Assembly: GCF_000243715.2 (NCBI RefSeq)
Contig: NZ_AHMO02000011.1
Span: 124,001-188,000, forward strand
Length of the DNA: 64,000 nt
Origin: Leptospira broomii serovar Hurstbridge str. 5399
GTDB lineage: Bacteria > Spirochaetota > Leptospiria > Leptospirales > Leptospiraceae
Direction: 5' to 3'
Shown: positions 38,539 through 48,500 of the stretch, piece by piece
How the letters are laid out: every line of letters starts with the position of its first letter
Position numbering within the stretch: the stretch's first letter is position 1
Made by a program: the position numbers and the translations under genes
The notes under the pieces: generated by a model
Database searches by the model: none
The model's input: only the letters and a program-made list of their open reading frames with translations
What the model was told of the DNA's origin: nothing

Positions 38539-39780
38539 ATGAACTCTTTATCGATAATTACGATTTTTCCCCGAGTTTGCAAAGCGATCTCTTTCTCCTC
38601 CAAGCTCCGACTCTGGAGAATTCCGAAAAAAACATCGAAATTTGAAGCCTTAAAGGCTTTTATCGATCGATGCGAAGTCAAATTCGTAAAGCTTCGACTT
38701 CATGCATTCTTGCTAAAAGCAAGCGGATTCGCTTTTTTATTTTCCCTGTCTTATCCCGTATATTCGCAAGAAAAGGACCGTTGGGGAGAACTTATTAAGG
38801 AGAACGTCGCCGTTAGTCTAGAAGAGAAACAAAAAAAGGAAGATCAAGAAACCGAAAAATACAGGACGAAGTATTTTTCAGTAAATCCGGGAATTAGCTT
38901 CTCTCATACCGAAGCTGCAATTCGTAGGGGGGATTACGTCGGCCTGATGACCCAATCCCACTACGTAAAGCCGAACCTATTTCTGGAAATTAAATCTAGA
39001 GACTTTAAAATTTCGGATTGGTTCGGATTCCAATTCCTCAATAGCACTTCGACCTTCGATATGGACAATCAAGAAGTGGATTCACTTCCGGATAATATCA
39101 CCTTCAATAACTTCGGACTCGTGAATTTCATAAACACGCGACTGCAGAATAGAACCAAACGGGAGGATCTAGGAACTGATGTAAAAGGATTTTATTCCTT
39201 ACTTCTGCCCGTACTTTTTCTCGGTAAATCGAATTCCGACGGATTTAGGTTAGGTGTAGGAGGAGGGATCGGATATTTGAATGCGGACGGAAACTTATAT
39301 ATAAAAAATAGAAACGAACCTTTCCTGGCTTTAAGCAGCATCGACTCCTCCGGAAATTTCAGTCCACATGAATACATAGGAGCCCTAGGAACTTACAATT
39401 ATCTTTCCGGATTAAAGGACCCTTTAATGCTTATGAATTCGCTTAGCAATTCAGTGAACTATAATCAGCAAGCGTATGCTGCAATCGTTTTGGCGGACGG
39501 GTACACGAGTAGAAAACTAGATCTACTTACTTTCAATCAATTGGTCTTTAACTTAGGAGTGGATCCTTATTCGGCCGCGTTTTTGAGTTATAAACCTAAA
39601 ACAAAAGAACATATCTCGAATAAAGATGCGCTTGCCTTTAACGCATTTTTGGAATTTCCGACCATATTCGGAATTAAATCAAAATTGTCCTATACGATCA
39701 TCTCGGCCCATATTCAAAATCAGTTTCACGCAAGTCTTACCAACGTCACGATCTCGGCTTTTTATCCGATACAATTTTGA
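38539..39780 (+). CDS. Probable outer-membrane beta-barrel protein of the efflux operon
   Basis: A 413-residue exported protein. Alternating strand sequence (VNPGISFSHTEAAIRRG, FRLGVGGGIGYLNADG, LLTFNQLVFNLGV) and a terminal aromatic FYPIQF suggest an outer-membrane barrel. The putative signal peptide (hydrophobic run FAFLFSLSYPVYS) begins about 60 residues in, so the ATG at 38539 gives an oddly long N-terminus without a ribosome-binding site. A TTG at 38710 is an alternative start. Located 12 bp before the TolC-like gene on the same strand. No named family recognised; role in metal resistance is inferred. Confidence 0.65.
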   Translation: MNSLSIITIFPRVCKAISFSSKLRLWRIPKKTSKFEALKAFIDRCEVKFVKLRLHAFLLKASGFAFLFSLSYPVYSQEKDRWGELIKENVAVSLEEKQKKEDQETEKYRTKYFSVNPGISFSHTEAAIRRGDYVGLMTQSHYVKPNLFLEIKSRDFKISDWFGFQFLNSTSTFDMDNQEVDSLPDNITFNNFGLVNFINTRLQNRTKREDLGTDVKGFYSLLLPVLFLGKSNSDGFRLGVGGGIGYLNADGNLYIKNRNEPFLALSSIDSSGNFSPHEYIGALGTYNYLSGLKDPLMLMNSLSNSVNYNQQAYAAIVLADGYTSRKLDLLTFNQLVFNLGVDPYSAAFLSYKPKTKEHISNKDALAFNAFLEFPTIFGIKSKLSYTIISAHIQNQFHASLTNVTISAFYPIQF

Positions 39781-39792
39781 GCGAGCAGCAGT

Positions 39793-41076
39793 ATGAAACA
39801 CCGAATCCTTTACATTCTGGCGCTTTTTCCAATAACGAGTTTATTTTCTCAATCGGATCTAATGAAAGAAGCTCCGGTTCGAGAAATCGATTTCCAAACG
39901 TATCTCAACGAAGTATTGGATAATAATTACGAACTAGCGTCTAGAAAATACAACGTTGACATAACGAAATCCGAAATCGACGTCGCGCGTAAATTTCCTA
40001 ATCCGAATATCGTATTGGGAAATCAATCCGCGGACATATCCTCTAAGCATCTACCGCAGCAATGGTATGCCGGTTTTCAAGGGACGGTAGAATTGGGGGG
40101 AAAGAGAGGAGCTCGAATCGATTATCAAACGGCGGTCGCCGATCAATCCCGGGCTCAATTCGCGGACTTTCTCCTGCAACTAAGAGCGGATGCGACGATA
40201 ACCTACGTAAACACTCTCGCGATCATGTTGGTTACGAAGAGAAAGGAAGAATCTTATAAATCGCTTTTTCAATTGGCCGAATCCAACGCCATAAAACTGA
40301 AATTCGGCGATATTACCGAACTGGACGTGACGCAATCCCAAGTCGAAGCGAATTTAATGAAGAACGATCTGATCTCCTCCGAATCCGATTTGCGAGCAGC
40401 AGCCTTGAATATGATTCTTTTTATGTGTAAGAAGGATAGAAGTAGGTTATTCTACCCGCAAGGAGATCTGAATATTCAACCGAAAGAATATGATCTTGAA
40501 AAGTTGATCGGTTTCGCTCTGGAAAATAGGCCGGATGTAATCGCAGCGAGATATGATAAAGTTTCCTCCAGATACAATCTGAAATTAACGGAAGCGAATC
40601 GGGTTCCGAATTTCAATTTTGAAGTGGCAAACAATTTTTATACTAGATCTACGAATGCGACCGGACCGAGTCCCTCCTACTACGCCTTGACATATTTTTT
40701 TGGAGTTACCATGCCTCTTTCGAATATGTATACCGGAGATTTGGAAATGGCGAAGTATCGGATAAGTAAATCGGAAGTAGATCTTGAAGCCGCTAAGCTG
40801 AAAGTAGAAGTGCAGGTAAAAACCGCTTATTTGCAATATCAATTGGCTAAAGAGCAGCTAAAAATATACAAAAGCAGTATCTTAGCCGATGCCGAGAAGG
40901 TTTTTCAGGGCAGAATGTACAACTACAAACGCGGAAACACGACCCTAACGGACGTATTGGCTGCTCAAAGAACATTGAATAGCGTTTACTTCGCTTATTA
41001 TCAGGATCTCCGAAATTATGTTACGAAGGTAGTGGAGTTGCAGAGGGCATCAGGAATATGGGAAATTAGTATATGA
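39793..41076 (+). CDS. TolC/CzcC-type outer-membrane efflux protein
   Basis: A 427-residue TolC-family channel. A signal peptide (LYILALFPITSLFS) is followed by long amphipathic helices with the duplicated OEP pattern (IEVARKFPNPN-like segment near residue 60; ENRPDVIAARYDKVSSRYNL near 245). It forms the outer-membrane exit of an RND pump with the next two genes. Its stop overlaps the fusion-protein start by 4 bp (ATGA). Likely part of a metal efflux system. Confidence 0.9.
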   Translation: MKHRILYILALFPITSLFSQSDLMKEAPVREIDFQTYLNEVLDNNYELASRKYNVDITKSEIDVARKFPNPNIVLGNQSADISSKHLPQQWYAGFQGTVELGGKRGARIDYQTAVADQSRAQFADFLLQLRADATITYVNTLAIMLVTKRKEESYKSLFQLAESNAIKLKFGDITELDVTQSQVEANLMKNDLISSESDLRAAALNMILFMCKKDRSRLFYPQGDLNIQPKEYDLEKLIGFALENRPDVIAARYDKVSSRYNLKLTEANRVPNFNFEVANNFYTRSTNATGPSPSYYALTYFFGVTMPLSNMYTGDLEMAKYRISKSEVDLEAAKLKVEVQVKTAYLQYQLAKEQLKIYKSSILADAEKVFQGRMYNYKRGNTTLTDVLAAQRTLNSVYFAYYQDLRNYVTKVVELQRASGIWEISI

Positions 41077-42194
41077 AGAAACTATTAATTTTAATATTGT
41101 TCCCGTTTTTATTCAACTCCATAAACTGCAAAAAGAAGAGCGTCGACTCGGAGCCGATCGACGATTTCAGGGTTGAAGGCGATTATTTTATCATTCCTGA
41201 AAATTCTCCTCTTCGAAGTAAAATTCACATCGGAGAGGTTCACCTAAAAGACTTTGTAAAGGAAATTCAGGCGCCGGCCTCCGTCGAAGCGAATTCGACA
41301 AAAATGGTCAAGGTGACTCCTCCATTGGTCGGAAGAATCGTTAAACTTTATGTAAAGTTAGGAGAACCGGTCTCGCCCGGTAAGATTTTATTCAGCATTG
41401 ACACACCGGAATTAGCCCAGGCTCAAAAAGATTATTTGAGCGCCAAAGCTCAACTACTGCAGGCGGAAATAGACTTAACCAGACAAACCGATTTGCTAAC
41501 GCACGGAGTCGGAATGCAAAAGGAAGTTCAACAGGCAAAAACCAATTATGACGTGATCAAGAGCCAGTTAAATCAAGCCGAAATCAGATTAAAAATGTAT
41601 AAAATAGATCCCGAAAATACCGCTCTCGGAGAGCCTTTAAAAGTTTATTCCCCGATAAAAGGAAGAATCGTATCGATGAATATCGCACCTGGAGAATTTC
41701 ATAATGATGCGAACGAGACCTTAATCACGATAGCGGATTTATCTAGCGTCTGGATAACGGCAAACGTTCAGGAAAAGGACATCAGATTCGTGAATGCGGG
41801 AGATGCCTGTTTCGCCAGAGTTTCGGCTTATCCGGAAGAGAATTTCAACGGAAAGGTCCTATTCATGGACGATATTTTGGACTCGGAAAGTCGAACCGTA
41901 AAAGTCCGCGTGGAATTCCAAAATCCCGAAAGGAAACTGAAACCGGGAATGTTTGCCACCGTCATATTCCAATCGAAACCGAAGAAAAGTATATTAATTC
42001 CTTCTAAAGCTCTAATACAGGAAGGGGACAAAAAGTTCGTGTTCGTCAAAAAGTCGGAAAAAAGTTATGAGAAGCGCGAGGTCAGAACCGACGATACCGA
42101 ATCCTTAGCCGAAGACGCAGTTATAATAGACGGCCTAATCGTGGGCGACCATATCATTACGGACGGAAGTTTCTATCTATTGAAAGTGAAATAG
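41073..42194 (+). CDS. CzcB-type RND membrane-fusion protein
   Basis: A 373-residue periplasmic adaptor, probably a lipoprotein: the signal ends in SINC with Cys19. It has the barrel-sandwich lipoyl region (VGRIVKLYVKLGEPVSPGKI), a helical hairpin (AQKDYLSAKAQLLQAEIDL) and a beta-barrel (RTVKVRVEFQNPERKLKPGM). It joins the inner-membrane pump to the TolC-like channel. Overlaps the preceding gene by 4 bp and is followed by the pump gene after 51 bp. Confidence 0.92.
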   Translation: MKKLLILILFPFLFNSINCKKKSVDSEPIDDFRVEGDYFIIPENSPLRSKIHIGEVHLKDFVKEIQAPASVEANSTKMVKVTPPLVGRIVKLYVKLGEPVSPGKILFSIDTPELAQAQKDYLSAKAQLLQAEIDLTRQTDLLTHGVGMQKEVQQAKTNYDVIKSQLNQAEIRLKMYKIDPENTALGEPLKVYSPIKGRIVSMNIAPGEFHNDANETLITIADLSSVWITANVQEKDIRFVNAGDACFARVSAYPEENFNGKVLFMDDILDSESRTVKVRVEFQNPERKLKPGMFATVIFQSKPKKSILIPSKALIQEGDKKFVFVKKSEKSYEKREVRTDDTESLAEDAVIIDGLIVGDHIITDGSFYLLKVK

Positions 42195-42245
42195 ATGAGT
42201 TCCCGATCTTTCAAACCGCATGAGATATTAGAAAATTAAGGCAAA

Positions 42246-45200
42246 ATGATTCATAAATACATTCTAAAATCGATTGAAAGACGAGTTTTAATATTCGTCC
42301 TATTTATACTTTTATGCGTGTTCGGATATTATTCTTGGACGCAATTGTCAATCGAAGCTTATCCGGATATAGCGGACGTTACTTCCCAAGTGATCACGCA
42401 ATTTCCTGGAAGAGCTGCGGAAGAGATAGAAGAGCAAATCACGATTCCTCTGGAGCGAGCTCTCAACGGAATGCCCGGTTTGTCAATTATTAGAAGCAAA
42501 AGTACCTTCGGATTATCCGTTATTACCTTGGTCTTTCAGGAAGGAGTCGAAGACTATTGGTCCCGACAAAGAATCAAGGAACGAATCGAAGGCGTGCAGC
42601 TTCCCGGAGATACAAAACCGGAACTAGATCCGCTTACTTCCCCCATCGGAGAAATCTTCCGATATACTCTCGAATCTTCTAACAAGGATGCGCGGGAGTT
42701 AAGGGAATTACAACGATGGGTGGTGATTCCGAAGCTGAAGCAGGTGATCGGCGTTGCTGATGTCTCCAATTTCGGCGGTATTACCACTCAATTTCAATTA
42801 GAAATCGATCCTAATAAATTGAATCAATTCAATATATCATTGGCTCAGGTGATCGATACAATTCAAAAGAATAATACGAATTCCGGGGGAAGTATCCTAA
42901 GAATGGGGGACCTAGCCTACGTAGTTAGAGGCATCGGTTTGATCCGCTCGTTGGAAGATCTCGGGCATATCGTTGTGGATACTCGAAAAGGGATTCCGAT
43001 CTTTTTAAAAGACTTAGGCGATTTAAAATTAGGTGAACTTGGAAGAAAAGGAATCTTAGGAAGGGATTTCAAAAGCGACGAGGTATCCGGTATAGTTTTA
43101 TTACTGAGATATCAAAATCCTAGCGCGGTCCTTAAGGGAGTTCATGCGAAGGTGGACGAGCTGAATAACGGACTTCTCCCGTCCGGCGTTAAAGTCGTTC
43201 CGTACATGGATAGGATCGATCTTGTAAACACTACTCTGAATACCGTATCTAAAACCCTTTTAGAGGGAATCGGATTGGTGATAATAGTTCTGATTCTTTT
43301 TCTGGGGAATATAAGAGGCGCTTTATTAGTCGCTCTGACGATTCCGATCTCCCTACTGATCGCATTCATCTTGATGAATTTCACGAACATTCCCGCGAAT
43401 TTACTTTCATTAGGAGCCATCGATTTCGGCATTATCGTGGACGGTTCCATTGTCATGATGGAAAGCATTCTTAAATTGAAAGAGGAAAAGGAAACAGATA
43501 CATTACAAATTCCTGACGTAGCAAAAGTTGCCTCTGCCGTAGCCTCGCCTATCTTCTTCGCCACTCTAATCATTATAACCGCATATCTTCCTCTCTTTGC
43601 ATTCGAAAGAATCGAACGGAAACTATTTACGCCGATGGCCTATACTGTGGGATACGCATTAGCAGGCGCATTATTCATCGCTTTAACTCTGATTCCGGCA
43701 ATCTCTTATATAGCTTATAAAAGACCTCAGAAACTCTATCACAATAAGTGGCTGGAAAAAATTACGATCCTTTATCAGAAAAAAATCACCGATCTGATAG
43801 AGCACCCGTTAAGAATTTTAAAATTCGCGGGCGGTGCATTATTGCTATGCTTCGCCCTTTTTATGGTGATCGGAAAGGATTTTTTACCTGAGTTGGACGA
43901 AGGTTCCATATGGCTTCAAGTGCAACTTCCTCCCGGAATTTCTCTTGCTAAGGGCGCGGAAATGGCCGACGAGCTACGAAAAGAAACGTTGAAATTCGAG
44001 GAAGTCTCTCATGTAATCACACAGACCGGTCGCAACGACGACGGTACCGATTCATGGACTCCATCGCATATAGAATGCTCGATAGGATTAAAGCCGTACG
44101 ACACTTGGAAAAGCGGTCGAAGCAAGAGGGAACTTGTAGGAGTACTCAGGAACCATTATTTAAAAATGCCGGGATACACTATCAGTTTTTCCCAACCGAT
44201 GATCGACAACGTAAACGATAAAATTTCCGGAGCTCATAGTGAATTGGTCATCAAGGTCTTCGGAGACGATTTTAGGGAGACTCGAGAGCTTACGAAGAGA
44301 ATTGCGGAAGTGTTAAAGTCGACTCCTGGCTCTTCCGACGTTGGAATCGATCAGGAACCTCCCCTACCCCAAATACAGGTAAAAATAGATCGAGGCACCG
44401 CGGCACGATACAGTTTGAACGTATCGGATATCTCAGACCTGATAGAGGCGGCCATCGGGGGACAAGCGATTTCCAATCTGTTTCTCGGAGAAAAAAAATA
44501 CGATATTACGGTTCGATACGGGGAGGCGTTTAGAAATACGCCGGAAGCTATCAGTAATTTAATGCTGACATCGCCGAACGGTGCAAAAATCCCCGTTTCT
44601 CAAGTGGCAAACGTAAAATTAACGACCGGTGAAAGTACGATTACCAGGGAATCCAATCAAAGACACTTAACAGTAAAAGTTAACCTACATGGACGGGATC
44701 TATCTTCCTTCGTTTCGGAAGCGAAGGAGAATATTTCTCACAAAATAAAGTTCGATTCTAAAAAATATAGGATAGTTTGGGGAGGTCAACTCGAGAATCA
44801 AGAAAGAGCAAATCGGAGATTGTCCATAATTCTTCCTCTTATACTATGCGTAATGTTCACGCTTCTTTACGTAGCCTTCGGAAATCTGAGACACGCCATT
44901 TTATTATTGTCCATCGTTCCCGCAGCCCTTCTCGGCGGTCTGATCGCATTGATAGTAAGAGGAATGACCTTAAACGTATCTAGCTCGGTCGGTTTTATAG
45001 CGCTATTCGGAGTCGCTATCCAAAACGGAGTGATTATGGTTTCTCATCTAAACGAACTAATAGCTAATAAAGTACCGTTGAAGCTTGCGGTCATATCGGG
45101 TGCGACGAATCGATTGAGACCGATTTTAATGACTGCTACGGTTGCGGCCCTCGGGCTTCTTCCGGCATCGATCGCAACCGGAATCGGCAGCGATGTTCAA

Positions 45201-45329
45201 AGGCCGCTCGCGACGGTAATCGTTTACGGACTCATAACCGGTACCGGCATCACTCTTTTTGCATTACCCGTACTATATTACATGTTGGAGATGAGAGTTA
45301 GTAACGGTAAATATAATAAAAACAAATAA
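42246..45329 (+). CDS. CzcA-type heavy-metal RND efflux pump
   Basis: A 1027-residue proton-driven inner-membrane pump. The hydrophobic segments cluster in the RND pattern with two large periplasmic loops. The fourth transmembrane helix contains DFGIIVDGSIVMME, the Asp-Asp-Glu signature of the divalent-metal (HME1, CzcA) class, unlike the copper/silver CusA class. Expected substrates are Zn, Co, Cd or Ni. Last gene of the operon 38539-45329. The metal is inferred from the motif. Confidence 0.93.
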   Translation: MIHKYILKSIERRVLIFVLFILLCVFGYYSWTQLSIEAYPDIADVTSQVITQFPGRAAEEIEEQITIPLERALNGMPGLSIIRSKSTFGLSVITLVFQEGVEDYWSRQRIKERIEGVQLPGDTKPELDPLTSPIGEIFRYTLESSNKDARELRELQRWVVIPKLKQVIGVADVSNFGGITTQFQLEIDPNKLNQFNISLAQVIDTIQKNNTNSGGSILRMGDLAYVVRGIGLIRSLEDLGHIVVDTRKGIPIFLKDLGDLKLGELGRKGILGRDFKSDEVSGIVLLLRYQNPSAVLKGVHAKVDELNNGLLPSGVKVVPYMDRIDLVNTTLNTVSKTLLEGIGLVIIVLILFLGNIRGALLVALTIPISLLIAFILMNFTNIPANLLSLGAIDFGIIVDGSIVMMESILKLKEEKETDTLQIPDVAKVASAVASPIFFATLIIITAYLPLFAFERIERKLFTPMAYTVGYALAGALFIALTLIPAISYIAYKRPQKLYHNKWLEKITILYQKKITDLIEHPLRILKFAGGALLLCFALFMVIGKDFLPELDEGSIWLQVQLPPGISLAKGAEMADELRKETLKFEEVSHVITQTGRNDDGTDSWTPSHIECSIGLKPYDTWKSGRSKRELVGVLRNHYLKMPGYTISFSQPMIDNVNDKISGAHSELVIKVFGDDFRETRELTKRIAEVLKSTPGSSDVGIDQEPPLPQIQVKIDRGTAARYSLNVSDISDLIEAAIGGQAISNLFLGEKKYDITVRYGEAFRNTPEAISNLMLTSPNGAKIPVSQVANVKLTTGESTITRESNQRHLTVKVNLHGRDLSSFVSEAKENISHKIKFDSKKYRIVWGGQLENQERANRRLSIILPLILCVMFTLLYVAFGNLRHAILLLSIVPAALLGGLIALIVRGMTLNVSSSVGFIALFGVAIQNGVIMVSHLNELIANKVPLKLAVISGATNRLRPILMTATVAALGLLPASIATGIGSDVQRPLATVIVYGLITGTGITLFALPVLYYMLEMRVSNGKYNKNK

Positions 45330-45515
45330 CATCATGCTTTCCAAACGATAGGATTTTTATATTTTAGTAACAAATAAAATACTTTTGCTTTATTTTCCAA
45401 GACGAGTATCCGAAGGCTGCTAAGCCCGAATACGATGAATTTTATCGATCGAATTTACGTCATTATTGGATTGAAGAACCAATTTTTCCTTCGCGCATAA
45501 ATCACAATTCAGGTT

Positions 45516-48500
45516 TTAACGGGCACCTGCGCCCATTGAGGAACGAATATCATAACGAGTATGTTTAGCGAGATTTACTTTCTCATTAATTTTCTTTCGG
45601 AGTTTAGAAATGGATGGAAAATTGGGATCCGATAGTTCGGCCCTCCGTAGAAAAGACTCGGCAGTCTTATCGCCAGTCGTCGCTAAAATATTCGCATAAT
45701 GAACTAGGTAGCCTGCATGTTCTCTTTTTCTCAAAACGAGACTTTCGGCGGTTTCCAGAGCTTGAGAAATTCTACCGATTTGAAAAAGAGAAAGCGAAAG
45801 TAAAAAAAGATTACTGCTATCGGCGGGTTCCAGCAGAAAATATCGATGAGCAAATAGACTTGCAGCTCTGAATTTTTTTAGTTTATAATACGACCGAGCC
45901 ATCGCCTTTAAAAGCGAAGGATGCTTATATCCGAGCCTGTACGATTTTTTTAGTTCCGCAATCGCTCCTTCCAAATCATTTGCTATTTTCTTTTGTCTAA
46001 ATAGATCCAACGTTTGGAGAATATTTTGAGTGACGGCTGTTTTGCGTTTTTTTAATTTATGGAATGAAAGCCGCATAAGCGATAGATCGTCGGTTAGTTC
46101 TCCTTTTCCTTGTATCAATTCGTAAAGTTTTTCCAAATCTCCATTAGATTCCTCTATCAGAGAAAGAATCATATTTTCATCTTGGTTTTTATCCAGAAAT
46201 CCGTCTCTATCGGAATGTAAATTAATGTCGTCTTTTCCGTCCGAACCAGTGATCAATAAGTCGCCGTCCCGAAGGGAAAATACATCAACGGACAGATAAT
46301 TAGCGATTTTTTGAGAATTACTTTTACTACTTTCGTTGATTATGAAAGGGTTAACTCCTAGTTTTAGAAAGAAATTTGACGGAGGTAGATGTTGAGCCTT
46401 GCCGTTTCTAAATAAAATCGGAGCAGGGTAATCGGAATTAATCGTGTATACCGTACCGGTTAATTCGTCGACGGCTCCTATCAGAATTGAAATCAACATT
46501 GTTCCTTCAAGATTTTCAAAGACTTTTTGAAGTTCTGTGAAACTATTTCGAATCCATTGCTCCGGCAGAAAGTTTTGCCAGTATTCGGATAACTTCGTAC
46601 GCTGAATAATCGATTCGAAGACCGAACCGGTTATTAAAGCCCCCGCGGCGCCTTGAATGGACTTCCCCATTGCATCTGCATTCATAAAGACGGTGTACTT
46701 TCTATTTTTTAAATAAATATTATGAGCGCCGCAAAGATCCCCGCCGATCGAATATTCCTTGTTCTTATATGTGAAATGTTTTTTCTGTCTTAAAAAGAAT
46801 TCGATTTTTACGTTCTCTCCGCCGGTTTTGTTTTCTCCGAGCGGTTCAAGCAATAAAGAAGTAAGAAAATAATCGGCATCTTGTTGATGCTTGAGTTCTT
46901 GTATTTCGAGCAGTAGTCTGGATAACTCCTCGGTACGCTCTCGCACTTTCTCTTCAAGGTTTTCGTATAAAAGAGAATTCTCGAGCGATATTGCCGCCTG
47001 GGAGGAAAGTATATTAACGACTTGAAGGCGATCGGGAGTAAAGGCATCCGCCGTGAGCCGATTTTCAAGATAAACCGCTCCGCTTAACTTCCCTTGATTT
47101 ATAATCGGCGCGCAAAGAACCGACTGCGGCTTCACTTCTATAATATAATCATCGTTTTGAAATTGAATATCTAGCCAGGCTCGACTTAATACGAGAGGCT
47201 GCTTACTTCTAAGAACGTAATTGATAATCGTACGCGGTAACTTTTTACTCTGCTGCAACAATTCGGAACTTAAGACGTCGATAGTTCCGTTCGCGCTACC
47301 TTCTGCTCGAATCACCCAGTTTCTATTTTCTTCCAAAATCAATAGGCCTTTTTCTGCACCGGTATTTTGAATTAGGTTTTGCATCAATTCGGATAAAAGT
47401 TTTTCTAGTCGGATTTCGCCGGATACTGCCTGAGAGGCCTTTAATATCGTAGTTAAGTCTAGAGTGTTCGATCGATTATTACCAGTACTCGAGTGAGTTT
47501 CTCGTAAACTTATGGATTCCATACTTTTAGGAGAATTGGATTTACGAATATAATGCCCGTAATTTTCCTCCAGTTGTTTTACTTTCGCAGTCGCACCCCA
47601 ACTCGAATATAAATAGACCGCCTCCGTCATATATGCGGTCGCAGCTTTTTCTATATCGTTTTCGATATAGAACTTAGCAGTGCATTCATTTGCGAGCGCT
47701 TCATTAATCGTAAATCGAGCATGATGTGATTCCTTTATGGCCTTCTCGAAATAAACTCCAGCTTTGTTCAGATTTCCCTCTAACTGGGCTTCCAAAGCGG
47801 AAACCAACAAATCATGCGCCAAAAAATTGGCCGGATTTTTTTTACTGTAATAGCGTAACAAAAACCGATTCAATTTGTATGCTAATCTAAACTTAACGCT
47901 CATGGATTTCTTTGTCGAAATTTGATACGAAAGGCAGGATAGCACAAAGTAGTAACGAAGTTGAAAATCGAGCATATTTCCCAACACTTCTAGGACGATT
48001 CGGAATCCTTTCCAACCGTGTGAAAGGGCCGATTCCCAATTTTCGTGCATAAAATTCTGAATCATTTTTAAGGTATGAAAGTAAGTTCGGATAGTAAAAT
48101 TTCCAGGAGTTTCCATCTCCCTTTCGTAATCATCTTCGTCGAACGAGAAAGGATCGGGCGCATTATTATCACGAACCATCAAATCATTTAAAAAATTCAG
48201 AATAAAGTAATGATTCAGAATTACCTCTCGATCTTTGTGTTTTAGATACATTTCGTAAATTTTTTCGTTTTCTTCTAAAATGGATTCCAGATTTTTATCG
48301 GTGAAGAAAATCCCTTGGATTCTCGAAAAAGTCATCGAATAATCCGCCCAATTGATCGTACCTGCCTCAAGTGCGGTTTTTAATGCGGTGTCGACATACC
48401 ACTTATGCTCGCGCATGGGCAATACCCAATGTATATTAAAATTTCCGATTGCGAAATGAACTTTTGCTTTTACGCCTATATTATAAAATTTTTCGGAAAG

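Noticed and set aside
43142..43573. 143-codon antisense frame within the RND pump gene
   Set aside because: Opposite a highly conserved pump region; an ordinary shadow frame.
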